Assembly: GCF_011602365.1 (NCBI RefSeq)
Contig: NZ_JAAONZ010000004.1
Coordinates: 405,012 to 469,011, forward strand
DNA length: 64,000 bases
Origin: Pseudomaricurvus hydrocarbonicus
GTDB lineage: Bacteria; Pseudomonadota; Gammaproteobacteria; Pseudomonadales; Cellvibrionaceae
Reading direction: 5' to 3'
A program made the translations under genes and the position numbers. The notes under the pieces were generated by a model that worked only from the letters and a program-made list of their open reading frames with translations, made no database searches and had not been told where the DNA came from. Shown here piece by piece: positions 26,671 through 35,654 of the stretch. Every line of letters starts with the position of its first letter. The first letter of the stretch is position 1.

Positions 26671-26680
26671 TGACATGTCA
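26671..26680. promoter_or_regulatory. TGACATGTCA palindrome in divergent promoter region
   Basis: An exact 10-bp palindrome lies 61 bp before the acyl-CoA dehydrogenase start and overlaps a preceding TGACA direct repeat. Its position between the operon and its divergent XRE regulator makes it a candidate operator. Short palindromes also occur by chance. Confidence 0.35.
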
Positions 26681-26842
26681 GGATAAACCCCTATACAATG
26701 CAGTCCTTGCATCTGCTGTTGGCACCTGAATATTGACGACTTACAGAAACACGGCACTTCGTATACAGTTCCCTACTGATAAGAAACGGCCTATTTACAC
26801 CGCACCCAATAATACGACTGAATAAACAGAGAGAATGTCAGT

Positions 26843-27679
26843 ATGGCAGAGAGTTCCGTTGAGCCGACGTTTGGGCATTTCCTCCGATTCTGGAGAAATG
26901 TCCACAAACTCAGTCAAGAGGAATTGGCCCATCGCCTGAACAGTTCCCCGCGCCACATCAGCCGGCTGGAAAACGGCAGCAGCCGTCCCAGTGAAACCAT
27001 GATTGAAGACATTGCGCAGGCCATGAGCATGGGAGAACGGGACCGAAATCACCTGCGTATCGCGGCAGGTTACAGCCCGCAGCAGCAGCACACCGACTTC
27101 CATGCCCCGCAATTCAAATGGCTGCGTAAGGCCATGCGACTCACCTTACGCGCCATGGACCCCTACCCCACGACCTTGATGGACAGCGCAGGCAGTATCC
27201 TGATGGTGAACCGGGCCTGGGTCGGTTTTTATCGAACCACCATTCCGGCGGCCCAGTTGGATAAAGTCACCAACCACTTCGACTTCCTCTTCAGCCGACA
27301 GGGGGCCGGGACCATATTAAGCGGCTGGGAAGATACGCTGTCGATGATTGTCATGTCGCTCAAACAAGACCTGATGTTTAATGAATCACCGGAGAAGGTC
27401 ATCATTCTCGAAAAGCTGCTGAACAACCCCAAGGTCCCAGACGATTGGGCCCAGAGGGCCGCAAAACTGGAGCCTATGGCCAGCTTTCGAGTCCAGGCGG
27501 ATTATCAGGGCGCCCTGCGGCGTTTTTACAGTGTCAGCCAGATTGTCGGTGCCCACGGCCCGACAGCTTATCTGTCAGAGCCCAAGCTCACGATCAGCAC
27601 CCTCTACCCGGAAGATGACGACCTGGATGTGTCAGGTCTGGCCGAAGGCAACCTGAGCCACCCGCTGCTTTTATACTGA
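26843..27679 (+). CDS. XRE-family regulator with MmyB-like ligand domain
   Basis: The 278-residue protein has an N-terminal XRE HTH (about residues 9-68: FGHFLRFWRNVHKLSQEELA, LNSSPRHISRLENGSSRPSE). A MmyB-like domain follows with YPTTLMDSAGSILMVNRAWV. MmyB-like ligand pockets resemble PAS domains and bind fatty-acid-like molecules in some characterised relatives. Divergence from the acyl-CoA oxidation operon suggests control of that operon by an acyl ligand; this is inference. No membrane segment is seen. Confidence 0.85.
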   Translation: MAESSVEPTFGHFLRFWRNVHKLSQEELAHRLNSSPRHISRLENGSSRPSETMIEDIAQAMSMGERDRNHLRIAAGYSPQQQHTDFHAPQFKWLRKAMRLTLRAMDPYPTTLMDSAGSILMVNRAWVGFYRTTIPAAQLDKVTNHFDFLFSRQGAGTILSGWEDTLSMIVMSLKQDLMFNESPEKVIILEKLLNNPKVPDDWAQRAAKLEPMASFRVQADYQGALRRFYSVSQIVGAHGPTAYLSEPKLTISTLYPEDDDLDVSGLAEGNLSHPLLLY

Positions 27680-27826
27680 GGCCCGCTTCAAACTAAAGAA
27701 CCTTGCTGCCAGGGCTGACAGCGAACGGCAACCACTGACGCACATAACACCTTCTGACCGGATGAGTTCGACCACAACAGATTCCAACTTCATGTTTGTT
27801 AACAACGTAAGGGAAAGGCCCACATT

Positions 27827-28843
27827 ATGGACCCCATCACCCAAGGTGTTTTAGGCGGGATCATCGCCCAGACCAAGAGCAACCCCAAAGACCTGGCCAA
27901 AGCCGCTACTTTGGGAGCCCTGGCAGGCATGGCGCCAGACCTGGACGTGCTGATCCGCTCACCGGGCGACCCACTGCTGGCACTGGAATACCACCGGCAC
28001 TTTACCCACTCCCTGTTTTTCACCCCTTTTGGGGGGCTTATCTGTGCCCTGGTCCTGCACCCGCTTTTGGGCCGGCGCTGGGGGCTGTCCTGGTGGCAGA
28101 CCTTGATGTGGTGCTGGCTGGGCTATGCCACTCACGGACTGCTCGACGCCTGCACCAGCTATGGCACCCAACTCCTCTGGCCTGTGAGCCAAAAAAGGTT
28201 CGCCTGGGACACCATCTCCGTTATAGACCCGTTAATTACAATTCCCATGCTGGCGCTTACCCTGCTGGCGTCGCGCTTCAAACGAAAAACCTATGCCTAC
28301 TGCGGTATTCTGTGGGGTGCTGTCTATATGGGGCTGGCTTATGTTCAGCACGAGCGCGCCCTCGCCCTGGGTCACCAACTGGCGCAGCAACGGGGGCACG
28401 CCCCCCTCAGGCTGGAGGCCAAACCCAGCTTCGCCAATATCGTGGTCTGGAAAATCGTTTACGAAACCGAGGATCATTTCTACGTCGACGCGGTCAATCC
28501 CGGCTTGAGGCAACCCACCCTCTGGCCCGGTGACGATATCGCCAAGCTGAATACCCGGCGCGACCTTCCCTGGCTCACACCCGGCTCCCAACAAGCGAAC
28601 GACATTGAACGCTTCCGCTGGTTTTCCGACGGCTACATCGCACAGGACAAACAGAACCCTTTTCAGGTGGTAGACATTCGATACTCCATGCTGCCCCAAC
28701 AGATTGCCCCCCTGTGGGGTATCCGTCTCTCCCCCGATGCCAGTCCCCAGGAGTTCGCCGAGTATTACACCCAGCGGGACAACAGCGGGTTGGCGCTGAA
28801 GCGTTTAATCCGCATGATGTTTGCACCTCATCCCCAGCAATGA
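27827..28843 (+). CDS. DUF457-type metal-dependent hydrolase, inner membrane
   Basis: The 338-residue protein starts MDPITQGVLGGIIAQTKSNP and has the characteristic GAMAPDLDVL-type motif (GALAGMAPDLDVLIRSPGD) and EYHRHFTHSLFF histidine pair. Several hydrophobic segments follow (LTLMWCWLGYATHGLLDACT-like region; LITIPMLALTLLAS; AYCGILWGAVYMGLAYV). The family (YfhO/YbcI/YdjM type) has a conserved Asp/His set thought to bind metal. The C-terminal half, after residue 200, is soluble and carries a DHFYVDAVNPGLRQPTLWPG segment. No function is established; it stands alone. Confidence 0.8.
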   Translation: MDPITQGVLGGIIAQTKSNPKDLAKAATLGALAGMAPDLDVLIRSPGDPLLALEYHRHFTHSLFFTPFGGLICALVLHPLLGRRWGLSWWQTLMWCWLGYATHGLLDACTSYGTQLLWPVSQKRFAWDTISVIDPLITIPMLALTLLASRFKRKTYAYCGILWGAVYMGLAYVQHERALALGHQLAQQRGHAPLRLEAKPSFANIVVWKIVYETEDHFYVDAVNPGLRQPTLWPGDDIAKLNTRRDLPWLTPGSQQANDIERFRWFSDGYIAQDKQNPFQVVDIRYSMLPQQIAPLWGIRLSPDASPQEFAEYYTQRDNSGLALKRLIRMMFAPHPQQ

Positions 28844-28961
28844 CGCTCTGGAGAACTTCCATCATCTGCTGTGAAACGGTAAAATTCGCGGCTATTTAGC
28901 AATCCAGCTTTTCGATAACGCGAGTATTCGAGACTTTTAATAAGACAACCGGGATCACACC

Positions 28962-29678
28962 ATGGGCAGAGCCTATCAAAACCGCAAAGACTCCATGGCC
29001 AAGACGGCCGATCAAAAATCCAAGGTATACAGCAAGTACGGACGTGAAATTTACGTCTGCGCCAAAAAAGGTGGTATTGACCCCGACGGCAACCTGGCAC
29101 TGCGCGGTTTGATTGATCGTGCCAAAAAAGATCAGGTGCCCGCTCACGTTATTGACAAAGCGATAGAAAAGGCCAAAGGCGGTGGCGGTGAAGATTTCGA
29201 CATCGCCCGTTACGAAGGTTTTGGCCCCGGCAACTGCATGGTGATCGTTGAGTGCCTGACCGACAACCCAAACCGCACGTTTGGCGATGTGCGCCAATGT
29301 TTCACCAAAACCAAAACCAAGATAGGCACCCAGGGCTCCGTCAGCCACATGTTTGATCAGTCCGCTATTTTTGTCTACCCGGGCGATGACGAAGAGGCCG
29401 TACTGGAAGCGTTAATGATGGACGATGTGGATGTCACGGACATCGAGTGCGAAGACGGCATGATCACTATTTTTGCACCGCACACGGAGTTTTTTAAAGC
29501 CAAACAGGCCCTGAACAATGCCTTCGGTGAAATAGATTTTGAAGTTGCCGAGATTCAGTTTGTGCCACAAACCACCACCCCGATCGAAAGCGATGATGTT
29601 GAGATGTTTGAGAAATTCCTCGACATGCTCAATGATGTGGACGATGTACAGCGCGTGTACCATAACGCCGAAATCTAA
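28962..29678 (+). CDS. YebC/PmpR family protein, YeeN-type
   Basis: The 238-residue protein has the whole YebC/TACO1 pattern: [20 protein letters not shown], then [57 protein letters not shown] and [20 protein letters not shown]. It ends with [20 protein letters not shown]. The MGRAYQNRK start rather than MAGHSKW marks the YeeN-like paralogue, not the ruvC-linked YebC. YebC-family proteins act in translation of difficult sequences or as regulators. It ends at its own terminator. Confidence 0.9.
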   Translation: MGRAYQNRKDSMAKTADQKSKVYSKYGREIYVCAKKGGIDPDGNLALRGLIDRAKKDQVPAHVIDKAIEKAKGGGGEDFDIARYEGFGPGNCMVIVECLTDNPNRTFGDVRQCFTKTKTKIGTQGSVSHMFDQSAIFVYPGDDEEAVLEALMMDDVDVTDIECEDGMITIFAPHTEFFKAKQALNNAFGEIDFEVAEIQFVPQTTTPIESDDVEMFEKFLDMLNDVDDVQRVYHNAEI

Positions 29679-29723
29679 TGGCTGGCATGCTTTCAGTAAC
29701 CAACTGAAACACGTATAAACAGA

Positions 29724-29748
29724 ACGGGCGCTAATAGCGCCTGTTTTT
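29724..29748 (+). terminator. terminator after the YeeN-type gene
   Basis: GGCGCT (29727-29732) pairs with AGCGCC (29736-29741) around AAT, with three further pairs including a wobble, followed by GTTTTTGTT. It lies 46 bp past the stop. Confidence 0.8.
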
Positions 29749-30134
29749 GTTCAAATGCTTCTGAAGAGGCAACAATGCAACCACTCCACAGCACTCACTG
29801 CGACTTAAGGCCCCGCAGATACAGACCCAGCCCTCTGAATCCCACACCAGCTCGGATATACGCAAGTTTGGCCCTCTGAAGAGAGAACGGTAAGCATGGT
29901 ACATGTTGTATGCCTTGCCCTTGCTGAAAAGCACCGAGTTATGCCCAGGAACACATAAAACTGCCTGGACGCAAACCCTCGTCAGGCAAAACGCTACGAT
30001 GTTCTCTCATGCGGATTTTTAGTCAATCACACCAACGACTGGCAAACCGGCATTTCCGACAATGATGCATTAAAGGATTGCCCCCACTTTCCTGCCCATA
30101 TCTATCTCTCTGTGAAATCCCTTGCACAGCACTT
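29749..30134. other. gene-free stretch
   Basis: About 390 bp between a terminator and the DUF4442 promoter region. A 67-codon minus-strand frame (29731-29934) overlaps the terminator and has poor codon character, so I do not call it. No RNA gene or clear repeat was recognised. Confidence 0.5.
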
Positions 30135-30171
30135 AGTTCATATATAAACTAATATACTTCACATGTGAACT
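30135..30171. promoter_or_regulatory. two palindromic candidate operators before DUF4442 gene
   Basis: AGTTCATATATAAACT (30135-30150) is a 16-bp near-palindrome with one mismatched pair. TTCACATGTGAA (30158-30169) is a perfect 12-bp palindrome flanked by ACT on the right. The centres are 21 bp apart, two helical turns. The size suits MarR-type dimers, and a MarR gene lies just beyond. An AT-rich promoter would overlap both. Confidence 0.5.
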
Positions 30172-30217
30172 ATAAACACAAACGACCACCAAGAATCTTT
30201 ACTAAAAGGAATTAAGT

Positions 30218-30661
30218 ATGAGCCAGTTCTTATCGATGTTTCAGCAAATGGGGAGCAAGGAGTTTTCTCAAGGTATAGGGGCCTTAGCACCCTACTTCTC
30301 GACTATTGATCCTGAAGTGTCGGATTATCGCCCGAGTTACTGTGAAATGAACCTTCGCAATCAGGTAAAAGTCCAGAATCACCTGGGAAGTATTCATGCT
30401 ATAGCGATATGTAATGCCGCAGAATTAGTCGCCGGCCTGGCCACAGACGCATCCATTCCAGCCAATGCACGCTGGATTGCACAAGCCATGAATGTTCAAT
30501 ATCTGGCGAAAGCCAAAACTGATTTGAAGGTTGTCTGCGATGCCGCACACATAAATTTTTCTCTCCCTGGGGAAGTCACTGTTCCTGTCGCCGCATATGA
30601 CTTCGCAGGAACCAAGTGCTTCAACGCAGAGATTACGATGAATATTAAACATGCGGGCTGA
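30218..30661 (+). CDS. DUF4442 / hotdog-fold thioesterase-like protein
   Basis: The 147-residue single-hotdog protein has GALAPYFSTIDPEVSDYRPS, then NQVKVQNHLGSIHAIAICNA and AELVAGLATDASIPANARWI. The N-H-x-G-S-I-H-A-x-A segment is the usual DUF4442 hotdog helix region, and Asn/His there may be catalytic. No signal peptide is present. Thioester hydrolysis is plausible but unproven. It is convergent with a MarR regulator and preceded by two palindromic candidate operators, suggesting that the two are linked. AAAGGAATTAAGT is a good ribosome binding site. Confidence 0.8.
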   Translation: MSQFLSMFQQMGSKEFSQGIGALAPYFSTIDPEVSDYRPSYCEMNLRNQVKVQNHLGSIHAIAICNAAELVAGLATDASIPANARWIAQAMNVQYLAKAKTDLKVVCDAAHINFSLPGEVTVPVAAYDFAGTKCFNAEITMNIKHAG

Positions 30662-30679
30662 ACGTTCGGACCGTTAAAC

Positions 30680-30712
30680 CTATTTATCTCATCGAGAGGA
30701 TGAGATAAATAG
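30680..30712. terminator. 14-bp stem hairpin between convergent genes
   Basis: CTATTTATCTCATC (30680-30693) and its perfect complement (30699-30712) form a hairpin with a GAGAG loop. There is no T-run directly after it, but it lies between two converging stops, so it probably blocks read-through both ways. Confidence 0.6.
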
Positions 30713-30735
30713 AATGTCATTCGCATCAAACAGAT

Positions 30736-31164
30736 TTACGAAAATTCTTTAATCAAGTTGTTCAGAAATTTTGTCACGACATCAATCTCCGTCGTCGACA
30801 TGCCTGCCGTTAACTTTTTATTAAGCTCTCCAATAAGAGGAAAAACTTCCGGTAACTTGGCCTGACCTTTTGCGGATAGATACAAACGAGAAGCTCGGCC
30901 ATCTTCTGGGCAGATTTTTCGATCAATCAGATCATTTTTCATCATCCGCCCCACCAGACCGGTTACAGCAGATTGATTCAATCCGGTGGCTTCCGATAAG
31001 GCCTTTTGCAGACACCCCTCATTAGTGGCAATAAACATCAACGCCGCAGACTGGGTAACCGACAAGCCTATCCTTTTTTCACTCTCTGCGTCGGCATATT
31101 TAAACACCCGATGCTGAGCGATATTCATCAGATAAAATAATCGCTTGTCCATTGCTGTCGCCAT
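30736..31164 (-). CDS. MarR family transcriptional regulator
   Basis: The 142-residue winged-helix protein has KRIGLSVTQSAALMFIATNE, then SEATGLNQSAVTGLVGRMMK (recognition helix) and the wing NDLIDRKICPEDGRASRLYL, with the family D-x-R-A pattern. Helical dimer segments occur at both ends. It is convergent with the DUF4442 gene. No copy of the AGTTC-type palindromes was found before its own start, so self-control through these sites is not supported. The ligand is unknown. Confidence 0.88.
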   Translation of the reverse strand: MATAMDKRLFYLMNIAQHRVFKYADAESEKRIGLSVTQSAALMFIATNEGCLQKALSEATGLNQSAVTGLVGRMMKNDLIDRKICPEDGRASRLYLSAKGQAKLPEVFPLIGELNKKLTAGMSTTEIDVVTKFLNNLIKEFS

Positions 31165-31395
31165 TTACTTCACCCACAAAGTATTGAGTGTATTGATGCC
31201 GAATAAAGGATTCAAATACTTTCTGGAGCATTTCAAAGAAGAACAACAATGAAACAGCTATCCGTATCGTTTAACCCGGGGAAACACTGCTGTTCATCGT
31301 CCCTCAATTCCCCTACCATTGCGCACCATATTGGCGCACGACCCTGTGTCATCAAAAACCTTCACAGCGGCAAAGCGTTTATTTCAGGTACGTCT

Positions 31396-32367
31396 ATGAA
31401 ACATCAGCGTTGGTATCACGAACTGAGAAAGCTGTTGGGCATTGGCCACAACACCACAAGCCATCGGGAAAAATTACTGGCGGCCACCGGCGCCCTTCTC
31501 AGTATCTCTGCGGTTTACTGGCTCACGGCTCAAGCCGATTCCGGCATTATTACCGATCATGCCGGAATCCTGATCGTGGCTTCCATGGGAGCCAGTGCTG
31601 TACTGCTGTTTGCCGTACCTCACGGAGCCCTGTCACAACCCTGGGCTGTCTTCGGTGGCCAGTTTATCTCCGCCATCATTGGCGTGACCTGTCAGAAGCT
31701 GCTACCCGAGGGGTATATTGCAGCCGGCGCTGCTGTCGGTCTCGCCGTGGGGGCTATGTATTATCTGCGCTGTATTCACCCACCCGGTGGTGCAACGGCT
31801 CTCAGCGCGGTGATTGGTGGCAGCAGCGTTCATGCACTGGGATACGAGTACGTATTGTTTCCGGTCATGTTGAATGTCACTGCCCTGTTGTTTATTGCGG
31901 TGCTGTTCAACCTGTTTTTTCCCTGGCGTCGCTACCCGGAGCATTGGGCACGTCAGTACATCACCCCGCCAATATCAAAGCCCTCAGACCGTGAAGTTGA
32001 ACTGACACAGGAAGACTTTGCCGCTGCCATGCACGAGCTGGACTCCTTTTTTGATATCACCACAGAAAGCCTGACGAGCCTGCTTGAGCTGGCAAAACAG
32101 CACGCTGATCAGAAGATTGACCATCCGGAGCACATCATCGCCGGCCGCTATTACAGCAATGGCAAGCTGGGTGCCTTATGGAGCATTCGCCAAGTGGTAG
32201 ACGCTGCCAACAACAAAGAGGGAGCCAAAGACAAGGTGATCTACAAAGTCATTGAAGGCGACGGCGACTATGAAACCGGCATCTGCCAACGCGAGGAGTT
32301 TCGTCAATGGGCTCGATTTGAAGTGCGCCAACACAATGGACGCTGGATTAAGCAGTTGGATGACTAG
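31396..32367 (+). CDS. HPP family membrane protein with non-CBS C-terminal domain
   Basis: The 323-residue protein (from the ATG at 31396) has four hydrophobic segments and the family's HPP signature RCIHPPGGATALSAVIGGSS. The frame is open to an ATG at 31249, but the upstream 49 residues look untypical, and MKHQRWYHELRKLLG followed by the membrane part is the usual architecture. After TM4 (residue about 175) comes a soluble, acidic domain of about 140 residues (LTQEDFAAAMHELDSFFDIT to WARFEVRQHNGRWIKQLDD). Relatives often carry CBS domains at this place; I see no CBS pattern here. HPP proteins have been linked to nitrite uptake in plastids and cyanobacteria; the role here is unknown. Confidence 0.82.
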   Translation: MKHQRWYHELRKLLGIGHNTTSHREKLLAATGALLSISAVYWLTAQADSGIITDHAGILIVASMGASAVLLFAVPHGALSQPWAVFGGQFISAIIGVTCQKLLPEGYIAAGAAVGLAVGAMYYLRCIHPPGGATALSAVIGGSSVHALGYEYVLFPVMLNVTALLFIAVLFNLFFPWRRYPEHWARQYITPPISKPSDREVELTQEDFAAAMHELDSFFDITTESLTSLLELAKQHADQKIDHPEHIIAGRYYSNGKLGALWSIRQVVDAANNKEGAKDKVIYKVIEGDGDYETGICQREEFRQWARFEVRQHNGRWIKQLDD

Positions 32368-32379
32368 CTTCTGAAAGAC

Positions 32380-32422
32380 AGATCTACAAAAAAGCGGCCT
32401 TAAGCCGCTTTTTTGTAGATCT
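32380..32422. terminator. bidirectional terminator between HPP gene and rluB
   Basis: Two perfect 19-bp arms (32380-32398 and 32404-32422) with a CTTAA loop include a GCGGC/GCCGC core and A6/T6 tracts. It ends both converging transcripts. Confidence 0.92.
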
Positions 32423-32439
32423 GGACAATAAACCCAAAC

Positions 32440-33276
32440 TTAATTTTTACGACGCGGTCCTTTAGCCCGAAGACGCTGAACCTGACGTTCACGTTCCTGA
32501 TCTTTTTGACGGGAAGTCGGACTTGGCTTGGGTGGCTCAACACCCGCAGTCAGGCACAACTCCTTCACTTCACGGTAGTTCAGCTCAATCCACTGTCCCA
32601 CACGCACGTGTGAAGGAATGAAAATATTCCCGTAACGCACTCGCTTCAGGCGGCTGACTTTAACCCCCTGAGATTCCCACAGACGGCGCACTTCGCGATT
32701 GCGACCTTCCATCACCACACAATAAAACCAGGCGTTGCTGCCATCACCCGAGCCATCAACGATGTCCGTGAAACGCGCTTTGCCGTCGTCCAGAAGAACC
32801 CCTTCTTTCAGGCGCTTCTTCATGTCATCGTCTACGTCACCCTGAACACGCACCAGGTATTCACGATCAATCATCGACGATGGATGCATCAATTTATTCG
32901 CCAGTTCGCCATCATTGGTGAACAGCAACAAACCACTGGTGTTGAAATCCAGACGGCCCACCGAAATCCAGCGCTCACCCTTGATCTCCGGCAAACGCTC
33001 GTAAACGGTTTTGCGCCCTTCCGGGTCCGACCGGGAGCAAATTTCACCCTCTGGCTTATTGTAAAGCAGCACACGAATCGGTGTACTTTCTGGCGGTGTC
33101 AGCTTTAACCGGCGCCCATCCACGACCACTCTATCACTCATGCTGACCCGGTCGCCCAGCTGAGCAACCTTACCGTTAACTTCTACCCGGCCAGCAGCAA
33201 TCACCCGCTCCATTTCTCGGCGGGACCCCACGCCTTCGCGGGCTAGAACTTTCTGTAACTTTTCGTCGTTTTCCAT
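32440..33276 (-). CDS. rluB: 23S rRNA pseudouridine synthase RluB
   Basis: The 278-residue protein has an S4 domain (EKLQKVLAREGVGSRREMER, NGKVAQLGDRVSMSDRVVVD) and the RsuA/RluB-type pseudouridine synthase core: ISVGRLDFNTSGLLLFTNDG with the catalytic Asp, LMHPSSMIDREYLVRVQG, and NREVRRLWESQGVKVSRLKR. It ends in a basic tail (QVQRLRAKGPRRKN), as RluB does. It modifies U2605-type sites of 23S rRNA. Its start lies 17 bp after the scpB stop, so it belongs to the scpA-scpB-rluB operon. Confidence 0.92.
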   Translation of the reverse strand: MENDEKLQKVLAREGVGSRREMERVIAAGRVEVNGKVAQLGDRVSMSDRVVVDGRRLKLTPPESTPIRVLLYNKPEGEICSRSDPEGRKTVYERLPEIKGERWISVGRLDFNTSGLLLFTNDGELANKLMHPSSMIDREYLVRVQGDVDDDMKKRLKEGVLLDDGKARFTDIVDGSGDGSNAWFYCVVMEGRNREVRRLWESQGVKVSRLKRVRYGNIFIPSHVRVGQWIELNYREVKELCLTAGVEPPKPSPTSRQKDQERERQVQRLRAKGPRRKN

Positions 33277-33293
33277 ATCTCTCTTATGTCAGC

Positions 33294-34322
33294 TCAGTCG
33301 GTTTCGTCAAAAACTGAAGCTGCGTTACTGGGAGCGAACAAGCTGTCTCTCCCCTGGGTTGTGTCTTCGCTTTCGAGCTCTGCGTCTGGCTCGGAAAGTG
33401 AATCGTCAAAGCCTTCCGGAGCTTCACCCGCCAGGACTTTTTCAAACGAGGATCGCTCATCATCCTCATCATCAAGCGTATCCGCATCACTGATGTGCGC
33501 TTCGGCCAGCTCAGCCTCCGTCATGCCCTCTTCTTCAAAGGCAGATTCTTCCGCCAGTTCTTCCACCCTGGTTACTGACTCACTGGCGTCTGGAGAGTCA
33601 GTAATGCCTTCTGCAGCTGACGGCTCGTGGCTCTGCAGGGTGCTTTCGGCCTGCGGTTCACTCTGCTCCTGGTTCGCTGCCGGTTGTTGTTCAGTCAGCT
33701 CTTCGGGTCCGTCCGCCCCCTGATCAGCACTGGCTTTTAGCGCTGCGGGAATATCGCCGCCCAGATCCAGCTCTTTATTAAAGTCTTCCAGATCCTTGAT
33801 CTCCCCAAGGGAAGGCAACTCTTCAAGGCTTTTCAAATTAAAATAGTCTAAAAACTGGCGTGTGGTGGCATACAATGATGGACGACCCGGAACATCCCGG
33901 TGCCCAACAGCTTTGACCCACTCACGCTCAACCAGCGTTTTAATGATGTGTGAACTGACGGCCACACCGCGAATCTCTTCGATATCTCCCCGGGTAATGG
34001 GTTGGCGGTAAGCAATCAGGGCCAACGTCTCAAGCAGAGCCCGAGAATACTTTTGGGGTTTTTCATCCCACAACCGGTTTACCCAAGGCGCCGTTTCTTC
34101 ACGTACCTGAAAACGCCAACCACTGGCAATAAGCTTTAATTCAAAGCCACGTCCCTGACAATCCGCCTGAATCTCTTCCAGCGTTGCCAGTACTTCTTCT
34201 TTTGAGGGCGCTGTCTCTTCTTCAGGAAAGAGTGTTATTAGCTTCTCAACCGTCAATGGCTGCCCTGCAGCCATTAACGCACCCTCTAATATCTGACGAA
34301 GTAATTGTTTTTCAAGGCTCAT
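33294..34322 (-). CDS. scpB: SMC-Scp complex subunit ScpB, long acidic tail
   Basis: The first 190 residues are the ScpB two-winged-helix part (QILEGALMAAGQPLTVEKLI; ETLALIAYRQPITRGDIEEI; DVPGRPSLYATTRQFLDYFN). The remaining 150 residues are very acidic and rich in Glu, Asp, Ser and Ala, without hydrophobic core, and are surely disordered. The typical family length is about 180-200, though gammaproteobacterial ScpB often has such tails. It binds ScpA and the SMC or MukB-like ATPase for chromosome segregation. It follows scpA by 126 bp on the same strand. Confidence 0.92.
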   Translation of the reverse strand: MSLEKQLLRQILEGALMAAGQPLTVEKLITLFPEEETAPSKEEVLATLEEIQADCQGRGFELKLIASGWRFQVREETAPWVNRLWDEKPQKYSRALLETLALIAYRQPITRGDIEEIRGVAVSSHIIKTLVEREWVKAVGHRDVPGRPSLYATTRQFLDYFNLKSLEELPSLGEIKDLEDFNKELDLGGDIPAALKASADQGADGPEELTEQQPAANQEQSEPQAESTLQSHEPSAAEGITDSPDASESVTRVEELAEESAFEEEGMTEAELAEAHISDADTLDDEDDERSSFEKVLAGEAPEGFDDSLSEPDAELESEDTTQGRDSLFAPSNAASVFDETD

Positions 34323-34448
34323 TAAACTTACTACCTGATAAATTTGCCGGTGTCTCAGCCAACCACCGCCTAGTCCCGTTAATTGTTATATGTGATGCAA
34401 TCTGACCCTACCGGCAAAACCCTGCCTTTCCCCAAAAAAGTGCAGCCT

Positions 34449-35417
34449 TTACTGGGTCCGCGCTTTGACGTGAATCGAGCCGAAGCTCTCACTCTGCACA
34501 ATTTCAACCAGTTGCTCCTTGATCAGTTCCATGACCGCCAGGAAAGTAACCACCACCCCCAGGCGTCCTTCTTCTACGCTGAAGAGACTGACAAAAGGCA
34601 TAAAATGATTACCACTTAAACGATCGAGAACCTGAGCCATACGTTCACGGGTAGACAACTTCTCCCGCTCAACGTGGTGGCTTTCAAACATATCCGCCCG
34701 CCGCAGTACTTCCGAGAGCGCGAGCAGCATTTCTTTCATATCCACCTCAGGATCCGGGCGGGTTGCGTTACGGTCCGGAGCCTGAGCTGTGGCCTGATGG
34801 ATCTCACGCCCCATGCGTGGCATCTCATCGATGTCCTCAGCGGCGGTCTTAAAGCGTTCGTACTCTTGCAAACGACGAATCAGTTGTGCCCTGGGATCCT
34901 CTTCCTCTTCCTCTTCCTCGCTGGATCGAGGCAGAAGCATGCGGGACTTGATTTCAGCCAACATGGCGGCCATAACCAAATACTCAGCCGCCAATTCAAA
35001 GTGCATGGCCTCCATCATCTCAACATACTTCACGTATTGATGGGTGATGTCGGCAACGTTGATTTCGAGAATGTCCAGATTTTGACGGCGAATCAGGTAC
35101 AGGAGTAAATCCAACGGCCCTTCAAAGGCTTCGAGGAACACTTCCAGTGCATCGGGTGGGATATACAGGTCTTTAGGGAGCTGCGTAAAAGCTTGCCCAT
35201 GCACCATGGCAAAAGGCATCTCAGACTGTTCAGGTCCATTTGTGGCACTGGCCGGAGCCTCGGCGACGGCTGGGCGTTCTTTACCCAGGCGTGTATTATC
35301 CAGGTTTTTGGCAACCACAGGGCTCACAGCAGCGGAAGTCTCAACTGAAGATTCCCCAACGGTCGAACGTTCAACGACAGTATCTTCGACTTCTATTGCT
35401 TCAACGTCACTGCTCAC
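34449..35417 (-). CDS. scpA: segregation and condensation protein A
   Basis: The 322-residue kleisin-like protein has an N-terminal 70-residue polar extension. The ScpA domain then begins at ALEVFLEAFEGPLDLLLYLI, followed by NLDILEINVADITHQYVKYV, AAEYLVMAAMLAEIKSRMLL and EEEEEDPRAQLIRRLQEYER. It starts with a GTG at 35417, supported by AAAGG with a six-base spacer, and no ATG gives a better start before the conserved region. It bridges SMC heads together with ScpB and is the first gene of the operon with scpB and rluB. Confidence 0.92.
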   Translation of the reverse strand: MSSDVEAIEVEDTVVERSTVGESSVETSAAVSPVVAKNLDNTRLGKERPAVAEAPASATNGPEQSEMPFAMVHGQAFTQLPKDLYIPPDALEVFLEAFEGPLDLLLYLIRRQNLDILEINVADITHQYVKYVEMMEAMHFELAAEYLVMAAMLAEIKSRMLLPRSSEEEEEEEDPRAQLIRRLQEYERFKTAAEDIDEMPRMGREIHQATAQAPDRNATRPDPEVDMKEMLLALSEVLRRADMFESHHVEREKLSTRERMAQVLDRLSGNHFMPFVSLFSVEEGRLGVVVTFLAVMELIKEQLVEIVQSESFGSIHVKARTQ

Positions 35418-35654
35418 GAAGTACCTTTTGTCCGTAGTTATCAGTAGTTATCAGAAGTTATCCGTATTCGTCCCGGCCGCGCTAAGCCCTGGCCATCGCT
35501 TGATGTAAGCCGGCTATTATACCGACTATTGTTGTCCCTAGACAGGCAGGAGTGGCCCTGTTTACCAATTCAGGCCCTCGTTCCCCCCTTTCGACTGTCG
35601 AAAGGGGAAAACATTAACACAGCCAGTACCCGGTGCAATGGCCCTCAGAAAGGA

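Noticed and set aside
29731..29934. 67-codon minus-strand ORF
   Set aside because: It ends inside the YeeN terminator hairpin, has no domain and no convincing ribosome binding site.
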